Positions 13,712-26,060 of a stretch of DNA of 64,000 nt are shown one piece after another; the first letter of the stretch is position 1, and each line of letters opens with the position of its first letter. Made by a program: the position numbers and the translations under genes. The stretch is taken from positions 48,071,803-48,135,802 of the forward strand of contig CM048591.1 of the NCBI GenBank assembly GCA_026413225.1. The letters run 5' to 3'. This DNA comes from Otis tarda. Taxonomy: Eukaryota; Chordata; Aves; Otidiformes; Otididae. The notes beneath the pieces were generated by a model. The model was not told the DNA's origin. It saw only the letters and a list, made by a program, of their open reading frames with translations, and did not search any database.

Positions 13712-15996
13712 CAACATTGCAACTAACACATTCATGGGACTGCATATGAGAAATTAGCCTTTGCATTCATTTTTTGCCTGCCACTTGGGTAGGATTTTTA
13801 CCCCACCTAGTACAGTGAGCTGTGTAACACACATCGTGTTGTGCTCTGGCAGCCAAGGGGATGTGGCCAAGGCTATGAGGCATGGGAGTGCAACTGCATG
13901 GTGGTTTTGCAGCAATTCAGCCTTCCACCTGCCCTCTCCTGTAGATTTGCAACGCACATGTGAATAAGAAGATGCCAGTGGAGAGGCTATACCTTATTTA
14001 CTTCACTTCCCTTAGGAGATCTATCCTGCTATGTGTGTCAGTTTTAAGATATTTTTCTTTTGTTTTTGCTTATGAGCTTCTGCTGTGTTAATAAAATTAA
14101 TGCTAAAACAGAATGAGAATAGTAATGCAGTAAGGTAATTTTATTTTTTTTTTAAATAAACCAGCTGTATTCTGTGGAGTTTGATTCTTTCCTTCCCTTC
14201 AGATATGTCCTATGTAGTTTGATTGTTGCTTGGGTTACAGCAGTTGTGTTGCTTTGTTAGACAAGCCAAATAATATATATATTTTTTTTAATGTTTTGAG
14301 AAGAAACTACATGGCTTTATAAGGAATGTTAAGCTTAACTAACCACTAGTAGCACTAAAGGTAAGATTAGATACAAGAAATCCAATGCAATGTATCTGGC
14401 CATGAAGTGCTGCTTCAGTTCAACTATTTGCTGTAATAAAGTTTTGTCAATAAACAGCAGACTTGCATAACTATTTCGTTATACTCAGTTGCTTGCCTAG
14501 ATTTGAGGTTGCTTCACTGGTAAGGCAAGCATCTTAATGATGTTCAAAATAAGAATAGCTCAAAGCACATAGTGAGAGCTGTCAGGAGCCTTATTGATTT
14601 CCAACAGGTATTTGCTATGGCAGCTTCATGCAAACTGTTTTTATCCTGTGTTTACAGGTTCTGCTTTCTAATTGCAGCAGGTTTATACACCCAATAAAAC
14701 ATGTTCAGCACATGCTCCAATAATGTACAGAACAACAAGAGGAAGTAGAGGTGTCACGGTAAGACTTAAGCTGCAAATGAGACTGATGCATGATAAACAC
14801 ACTTTGCACATAAAACGGCAAAACATGCACCAGAATTTTTTTCCAGAAGGCTGTAATTCATAAATAATCAGCAGAAGAAAACTTAGATGAATGTGTGTGC
14901 CTGAGATATGCATATATGTCACCTACTTGTGTGCACATCTGTGTGGCTTGGAAGGCAAGCCCAGCTGGTGTGTAGAGCAGGACCAAGGCCCTGTCTGCAT
15001 CCCATCTCCTGCTCCTTGCTGCGTTGTAGCAAGCATTGCCCAGATGTGCCTTTGTCTCAACTTCCTCACATTCCCACCTCACTTCTCACACATCACTGTG
15101 GTGCCTTACAGCACTTCTCCTGCTTCTCCTGCTTCTGAACCCAGGTGAAAGGAAAACCAAGCTCCTTCCTGAAATAAACAGATGCAGCAGCCAAAGCAAC
15201 TGTCTTGCACACAGATTGTGAGGAGGCTGCGGAGGGAAGTTGTCTGGGCAGCTGCAAGGTTTTGGGTTTGGATGCGTACATTTTGCATTGTCAGAGGAAG
15301 CTTATGTGGAGGTACATATATGTACATGTTTGTATGTGTGTTTGGGTGTGTCTGAGAACAACAAACACAGTCAAAAGATGAAGAAACACCACAAAACTGC
15401 ACAGAGAAACAGAAGGCAGCGAGTAAAAGCTGGAAGTTTTGGGTGTGATACCAGCCAGAAAAACATTTGAGACTCTGGACAAAGAAGTCCAGAGTCTTTC
15501 TATTTTCTATTTTTTGGTTTCTAGTGCTGTGAAGGAAATTGTACATTGTACAGCTTCTTTTCAAATAAGTAAGATTGCAACCATCCCTGATTCATCATCC
15601 AATTCGCCTCTTCGTGGAATGAATTTGCAAGATCTTGAACATCAAGAGCCTGGGTTATGAATTCAGACATTGATGAAAGCTTTGAGTGTATCTGTTGATA
15701 AAATAGTGAAAATTGAAAGCCTGGATTAATTTAGTTGAGCAAGTTGATTGTAAATCTCATGGGACAAGGCTTTCATGTGCAATTTCTCATAAAAATTACA
15801 GCTGTTTATAAGGACTTTACATATAACTTTTTCAAGGCTTTGTATTTTGAAACTTCCTATCTTTTCATAAACTGGAGATAATAAAATGACATAAAGCAAC
15901 AATCTAATTTTTTTTTTACTCCCCTTTTTGATCTTGCCCTACTTCAATCCTAAAAAAACTTCATTATGTTTTGAGGTTCTTGTAAATGTAGCTCCT

Positions 15997-16027
<31 letters not shown>

Positions 16028-18731
16028 CTTTGTTCACTCTTACTTCATACAGCTCAAGCCTTCTATTGTTCTCAGAGATATAGATAACATATTCCAACTC
16101 AGTGTTTGGTTTTGCAGGCACCAGAGATTTTTAAAAGAGAGGGAAACATGTCAATAGGCATACTTTTCAGGGCATGCTGTTAAATGCCACTGGATTGCTG
16201 AAGTATTGTTCTGAGCTATGTAATGCTACTAGTAACAATTAACAATTATGTAGCATTTTCCATCTGACTATGAGTTATCACTTAGAGACTTCATGGTGCT
16301 CCTACTAGTTTGATTCCTGTGTCCCTATTTTACAACAAGAATTTTACTGTAGAAATTTATGCCAGTTGTCCAGACATCGACCAGGTTCTCTGTTCTCACC
16401 TTTCCGATCCTTGATTACAGAGGGCTAGAGCCTGATCTTTTAGAAGAACTGGGGATCTGCAAATTCAAAGAAAGGCAATGGATATTTAAGGACATTTAGT
16501 GCTTCTACACACCCAAAGGTCCAACTGCCTTTTACTTTTTACTTTGGAGTTGACTGGCTTCATTTTACATTATTGCTATAACCCTGATTTTGAGTCCAGT
16601 ATGTTCCAAACTAACTTTTCTCTGTTAGAGAGCTCTTTGGCAGAAGGAAAATACTTCAGTCTTTGTCCAATTATTATTTTCTCAGCTCTTATGTCACTAT
16701 TGGTTCTTGTTTATGTACAAGAACTATTATGTTCTGTGCCTCCATAAAGTGTTGCATGCTTATAAAATAATAAAGTGGAAAATAATTTCAGTAGGTGAAC
16801 CTCCAAGACAAATATTAAGATATAAAACTGTCTTCAGAGTTAATCACTCATAATTTCTTAAGATTCTGTCTTCCCGTCTCTGTAAGCCTTTGTGTGCTGG
16901 ACTGACTAACCAGAAAAGATATATTTCTTATTCAATAGCATAGTTGTAGGCAAAATACTGTGAGGGTGAAATGCACAAATCAATCAGGAGAAGAATTAAC
17001 CCAAATTGACAGCCTATACCTAGATTGTATGAGATCAGTGCCAATGATTTAAACACAATGGCATTTTCCAGCCTGCAAGCCAAATGAATATTTTGGAAGA
17101 CATATGCAATTTGCGTTTACAGTCTACAAAAGGTTAATGTTCCATGATGCCTGTGAGTGCTGTGTGAAGGCTGACTGTTGCTATGCTCCAAAAGGCAGTC
17201 CCAACACGGATAAAACAAAATGTTCCCATGGTCTGAAGTGAACTTTCTCCCTATGTTGATGTGCTTCTGGGCAGAGAGCTTAATTAGGAGTCTGCAGCAC
17301 ACCAAAAGCATGGTTTGTAAGTGCACCAGTAATCTTATAGAGGCATGTGTTAGCACCTTGATCCAAGCATGATGTCAGGGTCATAATTTGAAACCCTCAC
17401 GTCAGCTTTAGTAAATGCTGTGGTAACCACAGCACATGCTTTTGCATGAAATATGCTCTAGCCCTAGTGAATGAATAAGCTCTCAGGGCAACATAATCTG
17501 CAGGCAGTGTGAAGCTGAAGCATAGTGTTTTCATGCACTGCCCGCAAGAGAACTTTCCATTTATTGCATGCTGTAAACATTTTTTCCTTAAACTGCCTAA
17601 AACACCTGTCGGAAATGTTGGTGAGGAGCTCCTGGACCTCAAGACTTGTTAGAACTGTTAATGATGTTTATACTTGTTAATACTTGTTAACATACCAAGA
17701 GATAAACATGAGTCATGCTGAACTGACTTTTCAAATGGAAATACAGTAAATGAATTTAACTTCCTAATGTAAAACTGATTGCGAACCCCACTGTTTTGTA
17801 AACTATCTGTCAGTCTATGTCATAATATTGACTTACTATTCTTTTTTTTTTTTATAGGGTTTGTGTACCATGATGCCAGAAAAAAAAAAAAAGCTGAATA
17901 AAGAAAAACAAAACAGATTTGTTCCTCTAGGTCAATATAATTGCTGTGTTTGAATGTGTAGAAGGCAGCTAATGTAAAGAATATCCAAATATAGGGAATA
18001 TCCACTATAGAATACCAACATTTTCTATACACATGTGTATACATGTGTATGCAATATGTATATATGACTATAAAGTGAACCAAAAAAGTAAAGCAAAACC
18101 TTCTTGAATTAGAATACCAAAATATTGTTGAAAGTAGAGTGAAGAGCTACACTGGTGATTAAACATAATAGCAATTTTCCGTGGTGAGATTTCACACGGG
18201 GTTCAAACTCCTTGAATGGTTAAATTTTTTACCTTGTTTACATGAACATAGATGCTCAGTCATTTTCAAAATCTTTGAGACAAGAACTGGCTCAAGCTTC
18301 TCAGAAATTTAAGAATAATGAAGTGTTAGGAGGAGGATGGCTGAGAGGGGCTAGTAGGAGCTGCGGGTGCTATGAAAGGCAGCAAAGAGCTGAGAGGTGT
18401 TGGAAAGGGCTTTGATGGCACCAAAATGGAGAACTTGCAGTGATCTTGGTGAGCCTTTCAGCTATCCTGGGCTCTAGAAAATCTGTTTCTCTTGGTCTCA
18501 CTCTGTGGAAATGGTATCACACTATCTTCATAAAGCCAGTTTCGAGACTCTATATGCTTTTTTTTTTTAATTAGTCATGTTTGGCTGAAGCTTTGACAGT
18601 ACTGGAAGGGTCTCAAAATGTTTTTGTGTAGATTTTTAAAAATATCTGTCAAGGTTTATTGATATGAACATTGCTTTGAATGTGTCTACTTATGAAATAT
18701 ATCTGTGATACACCATCAGTTGGGATGACCA
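13712..18731. other. AT-rich non-coding DNA, no gene seen
   Basis: No recognisable gene. It contains a T tract running into a (TTA)n stretch at about 15,995-16,027, which could be a simple repeat or the antisense tail of a decayed insertion. Two copies of 'acatgtgtat' lie in tandem at 18,031-18,050. A 152-codon minus-strand frame (15,106-15,564) has no domain and is probably chance. The stretch 18,290-18,470 is more purine-rich than its surroundings but was not assigned to any family. Confidence 0.55.
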
Positions 18732-19871
18732 ACTGATGCCATGTACCAGGACTTGTGCAAAGCATTTGACACCATCCCACATAACATACTTGTCTCTAAA
18801 GTGGAGAGACATGGTATTGACAAACAGACCACTTGGTGGCAAAGGAGTTAGCTGGATGGCCACACTCAAAGAGCTGTTGTCAACAGCTCAATGTCCAAGC
18901 GGATACTAGTGTCAAGTGGCCTTCCTCAGGAGTCTGTATCAGGACCAGCCTTGTTTAACATCTTTGTTGGCAACATGGACAGTGGGATAGAGTGTACCCT
19001 CAGCAAGTTCATTGACAACACCAAGCTATATGGTGCGATCAACATGCTTGAGGGGAAGGGATGCCATCCAGAGGGACCTTGACAGGCTGGAGAGGTGGGC
19101 CCATGCAAACCTCATGAAGTTCAGCCAGGCCAAGTGCAAGGTCCTGCACCTGGGTCGGGACAATCCCAGGCACAAATGCAGGCTGGGTGGGGAATGGATC
19201 AAGAGCAGCCCTGAGGAGAAGGACTTGGGAGTGTTGGTGGACAAGAAGCTCAACATGAGCGGACAATGTGCACTTGCAGCCCAGAAAGCCAGCTGCATCC
19301 TGGGATGCATCAAAAAGAGCGTGGCCAAATGAGGGAGGACCCCACCTGGAGTACTGTGTCCAGTTCTGGAGCCCCCAACACAAGAAGGACATGGACCACT
19401 TGGAGGGGGTCCAGAGGAGAGCCACAAAGATTATCAGAGGGCTGGAGCACCTCTCCTCTGAGGACAGACTGAGAGAGTTGGGGCTATTCAGCCTGGAGAA
19501 GAGGAGGCTCTGGGAAGACCTTATAGCAGTCTTCCAGTACCTCAAGGGGGCCTACAGGAGAGATGGGGAAAAACTCTTCAGTAGGGCCTGTTGTGAAAGG
19601 ATGAAGGGTAATGGTTTCAAAATAGAGGGAGGCAGATTCAGACTGGATATAAGGAAGAAATTTTTTTACAATGAGGGTGGTGGAACACTGTAAAAGTTTG
19701 CCCTGAGAGGTGGTAGATGCACCATCCCTAGGAACATTCAAGGCCAGGTTGGATGAGGCTCTGAGCAACCTGATCTAGTTGAAGGTGTCCCTGCTTCTTG
19801 CAGGTGGGTTGGACTAGATGACCTTTGAAGGTCCCTTCCAACTCTAATTGTTATATGATTCCATGATTCTA
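18732..19871 (+). mobile_element. CR1 LINE, sense, includes dead reverse-transcriptase end
   Basis: A longer CR1 copy. It begins inside the reverse-transcriptase domain ('gacttgtgcaaagcatttgac', the FDT-type block) and goes on through 'aacatctttgttggcaacatggacagtggg' to the 3' tail 'attccatgattctat'. The region that should encode the catalytic F-A-D-D-T-K-L motif reads F-I-D-N-T-K-L at 19,008-19,028, so the polymerase centre is lost. Near 19,325-19,345 a short deletion removes the segment linking the 'KRSVA' block to 'ggaccccacctggagt' and shifts the frame. From there a 141-codon frame (to 19,693) keeps the C-terminal landmarks. An inactive, moderately old insertion. Confidence 0.93.
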
Positions 19872-21708
19872 TCTCATGCAGTTGTGTTGTGTTACTTCGG
19901 TGGCATATAAAAAATCTGGAGTTGCCTGTTATGTTTACACGAACAGCAGTTGCAAGCACAAATGTTGTCAGCTCTCAGTATGATGAATCTAGCAATATAT
20001 AGTGTTTTCTTCAGAACCTCAAAAGCTTTAAGATTTCTGGAAATCCACTTTTAGTTTTGGCATATGTGCAAAGAGAAACTGGAAAATACAGTTTTGCAGT
20101 GACCTGAAACACTTATCACTGTCATACTGAAACTAATTGCTTTTTTCAACTTGCTTACAAGTCAGAGACCTTACATGAAAGTTGATAAAGTCAAAGCTGT
20201 TGGTAATGCAAATTATTTTACTCCAATGTTCCCTGCTTCCCCCACTATTCCTGGTCATAGTTTTAGCATGACTTTTAGGTCATTTAGGATATTTCTAGTC
20301 TGGATTAGACCCATAGCTTGGTCATCTTTTATGAAATCTTAACAGATTGTGAGGCCTTGGAAAGGCTTGGTGAACGCTGAAAAAAATCAGAGCTTTTGGA
20401 TGCTTACCTGCTTTGAATGGTTCAAAATCTGGAGTTTTCACAGTGTATGATATTTCATATCACCTGGCAGAGACCAGATCTGCTGCTTGCTGAGTGACTG
20501 AGCTTGGCACGAGCAATTGTTGGAATAGAGTCGAAATGAGCATTTGTGTAAAAAAAAAAAAAAAAAAAAGAAAAAAAAATCAGATTTAGGCTATTGGTAG
20601 TTATAATGCCTTTCAAAAAAGCCAAACAATTTTGCCCCCAATTAAAATTTCATAACCAGATATGTAGGGTTGTACTGAAAATGGGACAGATATCAGATTA
20701 GCAATTCAGTGGAGCTCTTTGGCTGATTTGTGTTTGTAACACAGCCTTCAAGCACTCAAAAATAGTGCTAATACATATTCCCCAATGACATTTTTAACAC
20801 AGGTTTTTGTGTTAAAGAATCTGTGTAAGCAATTTTCAAAATGTCTCTGTAACAAGCTTCTCCTTGCATATATGGTTACATGAAATTTATGACGACAGAA
20901 CCCACCAACTTTTCCATGGGCTGAAACCTGTGGTGCAGCAGGTGTTCAGAAACTCCAGATCGTATCAGGTAAGATTACAGAAAGTAGGATGAAAACCACA
21001 GTTCTTAGCATACTTACCTCTTCTTTTCTCACTTCTTACATACTGCACATTGCTTCTCTTGAGTGTCTTAAACTCAAAAAATGGAAACACAAACTATAAC
21101 TTACTGTTGTCAAAAATGGATAAGGATCTTCCTGCAGGTCAGAAATGGTGATTTGTTATCAGCCAAAGCAGAAGGCACTCAAGGCTGAGCTGAGCAAAAG
21201 AGTTGAGGAAAAACAGATAAATTATATTCATGTTATCAAAGGAGACTTGCAGGGGATCAAACAAGCTTGTAGAAAGCAGCAGGAAAAAGAAACTCCCTCT
21301 TTTATTGATGGTGACAGCTGCTACAGTCTCCTGTTCATACAGTAGCCTATTCATTTTTCTGTAATATCTGTGAACCTTGGCATGGCACATGAACTTTTCA
21401 CACTTTGCACTGTACAAATACAGAATAAAATGAAGGCTGCTGGGCCATAGACTTTGCAAATATTGAAAGGATTTACTGGGAGATGGAGTGAAGTGCACTG
21501 TAGTTCAGCTGGGAGCATTACCTGATGCAAGTTAAGTGTTTCTATATCACAGCATGTACTCACTTCTGCTCAGCTAGGAGCCACTTAAACATCTGCAGCT
21601 TCTCTATTTAAATGGGAAACCACTGGTTCCTTCTCAAAGTAACTAAATCTAATAAGCATATTGAAAAAAAAATTAATACCCTAACATTTAAAAAGTGGAC
21701 TTTATATA
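19872..21708. other. AT-rich non-coding DNA, no gene seen
   Basis: Single-copy sequence between two CR1 copies. It holds a pure A run at 20,550-20,569 followed by a second A run to 20,579. The overlapping 119-codon minus-strand and 66-codon plus-strand frames near 21,139-21,498 show no domain. No RNA gene or regulatory site could be supported. Confidence 0.55.
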
Positions 21709-23528
21709 GAGAATCATAGAATCTTAGAATTAGTTTGGGTTGGAAGGGATCTTCCAAGGTCATTTAGTCCATCCTCCCTGCAAGGAGCAGGGACATGTCC
21801 AACTAGATCAGACTGCTCAGAGCCCCGTCCGGCCTGGCTTTGAACATTTCCAGGGATGGGGCATCTACCACCTCTTGGGGCAACCTGTTCCAGTGTTCTA
21901 CCTGATTGTAAAAAAAATTTTTCATATGTCTACTCTTAATCTGCCTCCTTCTACTACAAAACCATTACCCCTCATCCTTTCACAACAGGCCCTAGTGAAG
22001 AGTTTCTCCTCATCTTTCCTATAAGCCCCCTTTAGGTTCTGGAAGGCTGCTGTAAGGTCTTCCCAGAGCCTTCTCTTCTCCAGGCTGAACAGCCCCAACT
22101 CTCTCAGTCTATCCTCATAGGAAAGGTGCTCCAGCCCTCTGATAATCTTTGTGGCTCTCCTCTGGACCCCCTCCAAGTGGTCCATGTCCTTCTTGTGTTG
22201 GGGGCTCCAGAACTGGACACAGTACTCCAGGTGGGGTCTCACCAGAGCAGAGTAGAGGGGCAGAATCACCTCCCTCAATCTGCTGGCCACGCTTCTTTTG
22301 GTGCAGCCCAGGATGCAGGACAAGGATGTCATGTGGGACAGTGTCAAATGCCTTGCACTAGTCCAGGTAGATGACATCAGTTGCTTGTCCTTTGTCCACC
22401 AATGTCCAACCCCATCATAGAAGGTCACCAAATTAGTCAGGCATGATTTGCCCTTAGTGAAGCTATGTTGGCTGTCACAAATCACCTGTTTGCTCTGCAG
22501 GTGCCTTAGCATTTTTTTTTCCAGGAGGATCTGCTCCACAGCCTTGCCAAGCACGGAGGTGAGACTGACCAGCTTGTAGTTCCCTGGGTCTTCCTTGTTT
22601 CCCTTTTTAAAAGTCAGGGTTATGTTATCCCTTTTCCAGTCATCAGGAACCTCACCAGACTGCTATGACTTCTCAAATATGATGGTCAGCAGCTCGGCAA
22701 CTTCATCCGCCAGTTCCCTCAGGACCCGCATATGCGTCTCATTGGATCCCATGGACCCGTGCACCTTTAGGTTCCTTAGATGGTCCTGAACCTGCTCTTC
22801 TGCTACAGTGCGTAGTTCTTAATTCTCCCAGTCCCTGCTTTTGCCTTCTGTGACTTGAGTGACGTGGCTAGCGCCCTTATCAGTGAAGAGTGAGGCAAAA
22901 AAGTCATTAAGTATCTCAGCCTTCTCCATGTCCCGGGTGACTCAGTCTCCCCTTTCTTTTCGGAGAGGACCTACATTCTCCCTGGTCTTTTATTTATTGC
23001 TGAAATATCTATAGAAGCTTTTCTTGTTGCCCTTTGACATTCCTGGCCAGATTTAATTCTGTCAGGGCTTTAGCCTGCCTTACCTGATCCCTGGCTGCTC
23101 GGACAACCTCTCTGTAATCCTCCCAGGCTACCTCTCATTGCTTCCACCCTCTGTACGCTTCCTTCTTTATTTTCAGATGGTCCAGAAGCTCCTTGTTCAT
23201 CCATGAAGGCCTTGTTGCGTTTTTGCCCAACTTGCTCTTCATTGGGATGCATTGTTCCTGAGCTTGGAGGAGGTGCTTCTTGAATATCAACCAACTTTCC
23301 TGGGTCCCTCTTCCCCCCAGGGCTGTATTCCATGGCACTTTACCCAGCAGATCCCTGAGGAGGCCAAAGTCTACTCTCCTGAAGCCCAGGGTAGAGAGCT
23401 TGCTGCGTGCCCTCCTTGCTGCCCCAAGGATCTTGAACTCCACCATCTCATGGTCACTGCAGCCAAGGCTGCCCTTGAGTTCCACGTTCCCCACCAGCCC
23501 CTCCCTGTTGGTGAGAACAAGGTCCCGG
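21709..23528 (-). mobile_element. CR1 LINE, antisense, longest copy in the window
   Basis: The longest CR1 here (about 1.8 kb). On the minus strand its tail is at 21,709-21,730. The ORF2 C-terminal region lies at about 21,920-22,310 and part of the reverse transcriptase at about 22,320-22,800. The endonuclease-to-polymerase linker and the C-terminal end of the endonuclease lie at about 22,850-23,528. The endonuclease part reads DLVLTNREGLVG, then CSDHEMVEF, then WMNKELLDHLK, all CR1 ORF2 landmarks. At about 22,313-22,322 the element jumps from the 'cccaggatgca' block to 'ggacaaggatgtcatgtggg', an internal deletion that removes the catalytic polymerase segment. Frames are interrupted throughout. 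The 5' truncation falls inside the endonuclease. Confidence 0.94.
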
Positions 23529-23908
23529 ATAGCACATAGACTGTGATGGTATAGTAAAAGAACAGTATGACCATGAGATGAATTGAACACAAATAATCAT
23601 ATTCACCCATTTATACTGCTTCAAATGACAACAGATGCAGCCACAGAGGTATGCTGAGAAAAGAATGGTGTGCTTTATGCATATCCCAGACAAAGCAGTG
23701 CAGGACTGTTTTAATATAGCCTAAAACTTTCAAGATCACTGTGGATTTTTATTCTTAAAGATTTGGCTTCTCATAATTTTGAAAGTACAGAGTCTTCTGT
23801 ATTCTGCTAATTGATCACATGCAATATTAAGAAGTCTACTAGAGCTGGAATACTATATAGGAAATTGCTATTGCTCATTCACTGTCACCTGAATTGACTT
23901 AACAATGA
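23529..23908. other. Short spacer between two divergent CR1 copies
   Basis: About 380 bp of ordinary AT-rich sequence separates the 5' ends of an antisense and a sense CR1, which therefore stand head to head. No gene or other repeat is seen. Confidence 0.6.
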
Positions 23909-24574
23909 GGATAGATGAGAAGCTCAACATGAGCCAGCAATGCGCCCTTGCGGCCCAGACGGCCAACCGCATCCTGGGCTGCATCAAGAGGAGTGTGGCC
24001 AGCAGGTTGAGGAAGGTAATTCTGCCCCTCCACTCTGCTCTGGTGAGACCCCACCTGGAGTACTGTGTCCAGTTCTGGAGCCCCCAACACAAGAAGGACA
24101 TGGACCAGTTGGAGACGGTCCAGAGGGGGGCCACGAAGATGATCAGAGGGCTGGAGCACCTCTCCTCTGAGGACAGGCTGAGAGAGTTGGGGCTGTTCAG
24201 CCTGAAGAAGAGGAGGCTCCGGGGAGACCTTATAGCAGCCTTCCAGTACCTAAAAGGGGGCCTACAGGAAAGACAAGGAGACACTCTTCAGTAGGGCCTG
24301 TTGTGACGGGACTAGGAGTAATGGTTTCAAAATGGAGGGAGATAGATTTAGATTAGATATTAGGAAAAATCTTTTGACAATGAGGTTGGTGGAACACTGG
24401 AACAGGTTGCCCAAAGAGGTGGTGGATGCCCCATCCCTGGAAATGTTCAAGGCCAGGCTGGATGAGGCTCTGAGTAACCTGATCTAGATGAAGATGCCCC
24501 TCCTCCTTTCAGGGAGGCTGGACTAAATAACCTTTGAAGGTCCCTTCCAACCCTAACCATTCTATGATTCTATG
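23909..24574 (+). mobile_element. CR1 LINE, 5'-truncated, sense
   Basis: Starts at the 'gatgagaagctcaacatgagcc' region of ORF2 and ends with 'accattctatgattctatg' at about 24,574. The frame 23,905-24,294 (129 codons) keeps the CR1 ORF2 C-terminal landmarks [38 protein letters not shown] and [19 protein letters not shown]. It is one of the better preserved ORF2 ends in the window and probably a fairly young insertion. It lacks the endonuclease and polymerase. Confidence 0.94.
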
Positions 24575-25364
24575 TTATATGAAAAGTAAAAAATCCCCTC
24601 TAAGAGGTAGCTCTGCTGTCAGTTCAGAGGAAATAATACAGTTATCAAGGACAATGGAGTAGCTTGGATACTTGTAAATATGACCCTGGCTAATGTGCAG
24701 AAAAAAACTCTTTTGAATGCAATTAAGCTTAAGGCAAGAAAAATAGAGTGCTGTTATCCAGGTTGCTTCTTTTCTCCTCCACCGCGGTACAGCACTTTGC
24801 ATCTGACTGACATGGCTTTGAATTTGTTTATCAAATGCATTTTTCAAAGACAAAACCACTGAATGTAGTATTTTAAAGGGAATGTTTCCTGTTCTTTTAG
24901 AAAGGAACTTGCAAAATCTAGCACTATAAAAATGCTCAGCCAAGTCTTTTGTGATATAACAAATGTTCAGCTACATAATTCTTTGTATTTTAATTAGGAT
25001 TCCATTTGGTCAAACACTGCAGCATGGTGGCTATAAAAAAAAACTCCAAAACATTACATATCTATTAGAAAACTGCATTTGGCAAGGCTAAGTATAGACC
25101 TTGAATATTCATGAAAAATAAGTAATAGAATAGAAAGCACAGGTACATACTTTGTTAACTTAACTAGAAAAGATTTTTCATGTTTGTCAATGTGAATTTT
25201 TATTACTTCCATGCGTTTATCTAACATGTCCTAATTTCCAAGGCAATAGCAATGCAGAAATGCGGTGACATATATGGCGGTGTAGGTGTTCATGTGCTGG
25301 AGAGGAGGACAAAGGTTAGAGATCCCTTGATGAGGGTAGGTGTGGAGAGCTGGGCATGCCTGCC
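24575..25364. other. Non-coding DNA, no gene seen
   Basis: AT-rich single-copy sequence. A 122-codon minus-strand frame (24,575-24,943) has no domain and overlaps the CR1 tail, so it is not supported as a gene. Confidence 0.55.
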
Positions 25365-26060
25365 CATGAAGGCATAGAGTTGCAGAGTCACTTAGGCCAG
25401 AAATGACCTTGGGAGATCAAAGAAGTCATCAAATGCCCTCCTTACAGCACAGGGTTCAGCTAACAGCAGTTTTGCATTCAACTTTTTCAGTGCATTTGTA
25501 GACTTGCAAAGCCCTATTTTACCCCCTTTAGCCTTCTTATCTCCAGACTTCAAAGCCCTGGCCTTTTGAGTCTCTCCTCGTAGGGGAGATGCCCTTCCTC
25601 TTTACATTGGCCAACAACTTGCTACTTTGGCAAACAATATTTTATATTCAGGAGAATGACACTGTCTTTCCTCAGTACTGTCCCTAATGATGCTTAGTAT
25701 TTTATCATCTGTTTTGACTGCCACTGCATGCAGAGTTGATCATTTCAGAGTACCTGTCAGGAGCAACCTTGTCATCTCCTTTCTGTGCCCTGACTCCTAG
25801 CTCAGGGTTCAACATGAGTTTGGGTTCAACACAACTTCGGTTATTTTTGCCTAGATGCTTTAGGTTTATTCAGACCAAAGCTCATTTGACCTTAGTTTTG
25901 TACAGTTTTGTAAAGTCCAGAGTTCCTTGCCAGTAGAAGGATATTTCACTACTTCAGAGAGTTTAGTATCTTGTTTAGTGACTACTGCATTTTTAAGGTC
26001 TTTTGTGAAGGTGTTGAATAACCTGGTCACTGGTGGGATTTGACCTGCCTCTTCCATGAC
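25365..26060 (-). mobile_element. Probable ancient CR1-like LINE remnant
   Basis: On the minus strand, decayed CR1 landmarks appear in order: 'ggccagaaatgaccttgggagatc' near 25,395 (3' UTR start), 'ttgagtctctcctcgtaggggagatgcccttcc' near 25,565-25,600, 'agaccaaagctcatttgacc' near 25,875, and 'gaaggtgttgaataacctggtcactgg' near 26,005. Divergence is high and the middle is not alignable by eye, so the boundaries are uncertain. It resembles the remnant at 2.4-3.0 kb in age. It could be two fragments or in part chance. Confidence 0.42.

Noticed and set aside
19039-19545. Minus-strand 168-codon frame and other long frames opposite CR1 copies
   Set aside because: They are antisense readings of CR1 ORF2, and the sense strand explains the sequence fully.
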